This document shows, in pieces, positions 40,875 through 43,728 of a stretch of DNA of 43,728 bases. The stretch comes from an uncultured Nitrosopumilaceae archaeon (GTDB lineage Archaea > Thermoproteota > Nitrososphaeria > Nitrososphaerales > Nitrosopumilaceae). A model generated the notes under the pieces. The model was not told the DNA's origin. It saw nothing but the letters and a program-made list of their open reading frames with translations, and did not search any database. Both the position numbers and the translations under genes were made by a program. Position 1 is the stretch's first letter, and the number at the start of each line of letters is the position of its first letter. The stretch lies in the NCBI GenBank assembly GCA_937897875.1, contig CALCPD010000060.1:1-43728 (forward strand), read 5' to 3'.

Positions 40875-41138
40875 TTATGAGATATCTATTCCAAGACGTC
40901 TTGCACATGCAATTGCAGCCTTGCCATCATCTTCTGTAATTCCAAATTTTAACAACTGGTCAGTGCATGCTGTACCTGTATTTCGAGTGTTTTCATGATA
41001 ATATTCACGTAAAATCATGCCTACTCTATCATCTAGTCTTTTTCTTGTAGCCTCATTCATGCCTGCCTGTAAAATAGTAGAATCAGATGTGGCAAGAATT
41101 TTGATAAATTCAATATCTTCTAGGGATAAATCAATCAT
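40875..41138 (-). CDS. Small protein coupled to gatB (87 aa)
   Basis: ATGA overlap of 4 bases with gatB indicates translational coupling. Helical with SLEDIEFIKILATSDSTILQ, MNEATRKRLDDRVGMILREY and EDDGKAAIACARRLGIDIS. Two cysteines sit at TACTDQ and IACARR. It occupies the position where a GatC might be expected, but the usual GatC motifs are not visible, so I leave it unnamed. Confidence 0.6.
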   Translation of the reverse strand: MIDLSLEDIEFIKILATSDSTILQAGMNEATRKRLDDRVGMILREYYHENTRNTGTACTDQLLKFGITEDDGKAAIACARRLGIDIS

Positions 41139-42541
41139 ATTCCAATCTGTTTTTTTAATAAATTCAATGTGGATGTAGGGTCTGCTTTTCCTTTTGTAGC
41201 TTGCATCACTTTGCCTACTAGATAGTTAATTGTTTGAGGGTTTGATTTTGCTTGTTCTACAGCTTCTGATTCATTTGAAATTACCTGATCAATAATTTTG
41301 AGTAATTCTGATTCATCTGAGACATTGCCTAAATCTAATTCAGAAATTATCTGTGATACACTTTTTCCTGTTTTTAAAATTTCATGCAAGGCATTCTTTG
41401 ATGAATTTCTGGATACCTTTCCTGTTTGAATTGCATCAGCTAAATCCTTTAGATGAGATGCAGTAAGTTTAGATGCTTCCCGTTTTTCTCTAGTATCTTC
41501 TAACCCCATTAATTCAGTTGTTATGATATTTGCAACCTCTTTTGCATTTGTTTCTGAATGTGATTCTTCAAATAAATCTGAATAAAATTTATCAGAAGAT
41601 AAGACATCTGCAACTTGTTCTGGAATTTGATATTTTGTAACATATCTTTCCTTTTTAGAACTAATACTTTCAGGCATTTTTGATTTCAATTCAGTTTTAA
41701 TTTCAGGATTAATTTTTACCCAAGGTATATCGCCTTCAAGAAAATAACGATAATCCAAATCTTCTTCTTTTGAACGTGATGATACAGTTATCTTTCTACG
41801 ATCATCCCAATGACGTGTTTCTTGTGCAATTGGAATGTCTCTATCATGCAAACTCTCTTGTCTTGTGATTTCAAAATGTGCTGCCTTTTCTAAATCATGA
41901 AATGAACCTATATTCTTAATTTCGACTTTATTACCCCCACGAGTAGAGACGTTTGCATCTGCTCTCATTGCTCCTTCTAAACTAGGGTCTGCAACACCTA
42001 GGTTTTTGAGTAAATCTGATAATATGTTAAGAAAATCACGTACTTCCTTTGGAGTTTCAAAGTCAGGTTCAGTTACAATTTCAACTAGTGGTGTGCCTGC
42101 ACGATTGTAATCCACTAATGTAATTTGATTTTTTGATGAACTGCCTTCATAGATTAGTCTTCCAGGATCTTCTTCTAATTGAATTCTAGTAATTCGAATT
42201 TTTTTATCACCAACTGTAATTGTCCCAGAACCCCCCACACTTGTGTCACCATAAATGTTCAATTGGGTGATTTGAAAATTCTTAGGCAAATCTGGATAAA
42301 AATAATTTTTTCTAAAAAATGCAATTTTTTCAGGAGTTGAACAATTCAAAGCCATTGAAATCATTGTTGCTTTTTTTACTGCCTCTTGATTTAATCTAGG
42401 TAAACTACCTGGCATTCCAGCACATACAGGACAAATGTTTTCATTTGGTTCAAATTCACGATAGTTTGCTTTGCAAGAACAAAATAACTTGCTTTGTAAA
42501 TTTGTTAATTGACAGTGAATTTCTAAACCAATTTTTGTCAT
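41135..42541 (-). CDS. gatB: Asp-tRNA(Asn)/Glu-tRNA(Gln) amidotransferase subunit B
   Basis: Kinase-like subunit that phosphorylates the misacylated Glu- or Asp-tRNA before transamidation. The start GLEIHCQLT and zinc cysteines C21, C23, C37 and C40 (LFCSCKANYR and ICPVCAGMPGSLPRLN) are typical. The C-terminal YqeY/helical domain is present (NSSKNALHEILKTGKSVSQI). Length 468 is normal. It overlaps gatA by 4 bases. Confidence 0.95.
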   Translation of the reverse strand: MTKIGLEIHCQLTNLQSKLFCSCKANYREFEPNENICPVCAGMPGSLPRLNQEAVKKATMISMALNCSTPEKIAFFRKNYFYPDLPKNFQITQLNIYGDTSVGGSGTITVGDKKIRITRIQLEEDPGRLIYEGSSSKNQITLVDYNRAGTPLVEIVTEPDFETPKEVRDFLNILSDLLKNLGVADPSLEGAMRADANVSTRGGNKVEIKNIGSFHDLEKAAHFEITRQESLHDRDIPIAQETRHWDDRRKITVSSRSKEEDLDYRYFLEGDIPWVKINPEIKTELKSKMPESISSKKERYVTKYQIPEQVADVLSSDKFYSDLFEESHSETNAKEVANIITTELMGLEDTREKREASKLTASHLKDLADAIQTGKVSRNSSKNALHEILKTGKSVSQIISELDLGNVSDESELLKIIDQVISNESEAVEQAKSNPQTINYLVGKVMQATKGKADPTSTLNLLKKQIGI

Positions 42542-43728
42542 ATTGGTATCTCCGGTAAAGTAACAGTTTTCTCCAATGCATGAGCTGCTTGCAATAACAT
42601 TTTATCATTCATTGAATTTGCCATTAGTTGAATTCCAATTGGTAATCCATTTACTATTTTAAATGGAATTGAGATTGCAGGTTTTCCAGTTAGATTTGCT
42701 GTAACTGTATTAATGTCAACTAAAAATAATGATACAGGGTCATCAATTTTTTCTCCAATTTTAAATGGCAATATTGGTACTGTTGGTGCAATCAATAAAT
42801 CAAATTTCTTAAATGCATCATTGATTTCTTTAGTCAATTTGCTTTTTACTTTCATTGCTTTAAGGAAATATTTGCCAGCATGACCTGCAGATGGAACAAA
42901 TCCTCCAATTATCATTCTACGTGTGACTTCTGGTCCAAAGTTTTTCCTAGCTTTTGAAATGTATGAATTAAATTCATAACCTTCAACAGGCATTTCATAT
43001 CCGTATCTCAAATTATCATATCTAGCCAGATTACTTCCAGCCTCAGTAGCAGTAATGGTATAGTATGCAGCAACAGAATATTTCACCATTTCTAAGGACA
43101 CTTCCTCACAAATTGCGCCTAATCCTTCTAGTTTTGAAATTGCCTCTTTTGTAGCAGTCATTACATCAGGATCAATCCCATCTCCAATCATCTCAGTAAT
43201 TATTCCAATTTTTTTGCCCTCAATTCCAGAATCAATATTTTCCAGATAATCCTCATTATTGTTATTGACAGTAGTATTATCATTAGGATCAACTCCTGCA
43301 ATAAGATTCAACATGAATGCCGTATCTTTTACAGTTCTAGTTAGTGGTCCTATCTGTTCGATACTGTTAGCATATGAAATTAATCCATATCTACTGATTA
43401 ACCCATAAGTTGGTTTGTACCCTACAGTTGAGCAAAAACTAGCAGGGTTTCTAACAGAACCCCCAGTATCAGAACCCAATGATGCAATACATTCGTAGGA
43501 ACTAACAGACACTGCACTTCCCCCAGAGGATCCACCTGGAACATGTTCTATATTCCATGGATTTTTACTTGGACCAAATGCACTAAATTCTGTAGTTAAC
43601 CCCATAGCAAATTCATCCATGTTTACTTTACCAATAAAAATTGCATCTTGCTTTTTTAATTTTGAAATTACTGTTGCATCGTATGGTGCAACAAAGTTTT
43701 CAAGCATTTTTGAAGCACATGTAGTTTT
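42538..43728 (-). CDS. gatA: Asp-tRNA(Asn)/Glu-tRNA(Gln) amidotransferase subunit A, N-terminus outside window
   Basis: Amidase-signature enzyme that frees ammonia from glutamine for transamidation. The visible part reads KTTCASKMLENF upstream of the first in-frame ATG at 43707, so the gene continues beyond the right edge and that ATG is not the true start. The amidase core GGSSGGSAVSVSS and the nucleophile serine in SDTGGSVRNPASF are present; the Ser-cisSer-Lys triad's lysine lies outside the window. gatA-gatB-(87 aa gene) form one operon with 4-base overlaps. Confidence 0.95.
   Translation of the reverse strand, partial: KTTCASKMLENFVAPYDATVISKLKKQDAIFIGKVNMDEFAMGLTTEFSAFGPSKNPWNIEHVPGGSSGGSAVSVSSYECIASLGSDTGGSVRNPASFCSTVGYKPTYGLISRYGLISYANSIEQIGPLTRTVKDTAFMLNLIAGVDPNDNTTVNNNNEDYLENIDSGIEGKKIGIITEMIGDGIDPDVMTATKEAISKLEGLGAICEEVSLEMVKYSVAAYYTITATEAGSNLARYDNLRYGYEMPVEGYEFNSYISKARKNFGPEVTRRMIIGGFVPSAGHAGKYFLKAMKVKSKLTKEINDAFKKFDLLIAPTVPILPFKIGEKIDDPVSLFLVDINTVTANLTGKPAISIPFKIVNGLPIGIQLMANSMNDKMLLQAAHALEKTVTLPEIPI

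Noticed and set aside
40875-41138. Naming the 87-residue gene gatC
   Set aside because: Position fits, but the helical motifs of GatC were not recognisable, so a name would be a guess.
1-43728. CRISPR arrays, insertion sequences, rRNA or integrase genes
   Set aside because: No regularly spaced direct repeats, transposase motifs or rRNA signature was seen on either strand, although a full computational scan was not possible.

Overview
The window looks like the chromosome of a marine ammonia-oxidizing archaeon (Nitrososphaeria/Thaumarchaeota, Nitrosopumilus-like). The evidence is very AT-rich DNA, short intergenic gaps, many start codons with little or no visible ribosome-binding site, archaeal-type enzymes (type II glyceraldehyde-3-phosphate dehydrogenase, archaeal HMG-CoA synthase, thiolase with a DUF35 partner, Hjc-like resolvase, GatCAB-type amidotransferase) and many tiny zinc-ribbon proteins. 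The genus is an inference from gene content.

The first ~740 bases do not fit. They are visibly richer in GC, use different codons, have a bacterial-style Shine-Dalgarno, and encode on the minus strand a Pro/Met/Gln/Gly-rich protein that resembles proteins of marine tailed phages, plus the C-terminal tail of a second protein. The join falls inside a ccdA gene, which loses its C-terminal half. This is best read as an assembly chimera, less likely a real insertion.

From 1.1 to 6.5 kb there is a biotin cluster: bioF-bioB-bioA on the minus strand, and a winged-helix-like regulator followed by bioD on the plus strand. Two different candidate operators lie here: a BirA-box-like inverted repeat before bioB, and a tandemly repeated ATTCTAC/GTAGAAT element in the divergent gap before the regulator. 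From 6.5 to 16.8 kb are HMG-CoA synthase, a membrane-anchored DsbA-like protein, type II GAPDH, a CNNM/CBS transporter-like protein, threonine synthase, an Hjc-like nuclease, a methyltransferase and several unknown small proteins, including two Cys-rich miniproteins whose stop codons abut.

From 16.8 to 25.3 kb are a DUF35-thiolase-LLM oxidoreductase operon, a sugar nucleotidyltransferase, purK and purE in divergent orientation, threonine dehydratase and an unknown coiled-coil protein. From 25.4 to 35.4 kb is a run of small and poorly known genes: a zinc-ribbon/class III nucleotide cyclase pair, a DUF6659-like protein, a VOC protein, two RAM-only Lrp/AsnC proteins, two DUF1059-like paralogues ending in FWWWG, tRNA-Phe, cobalamin adenosyltransferase, an HD hydrolase, two wHTH-like proteins and a DUF1857-like protein. 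From 35.8 kb to the end are a TIGR00300 (ornithine cyclodeaminase-type) enzyme, a class I/II aminotransferase, an AMP-forming acyl-CoA synthetase, and gatA-gatB with a small downstream partner. gatA runs off the right edge.

No CRISPR array, insertion sequence or rRNA was seen. I added about fourteen genes shorter than 60 codons by reading the gaps. Family assignments come from motifs read by eye; no database search was run.
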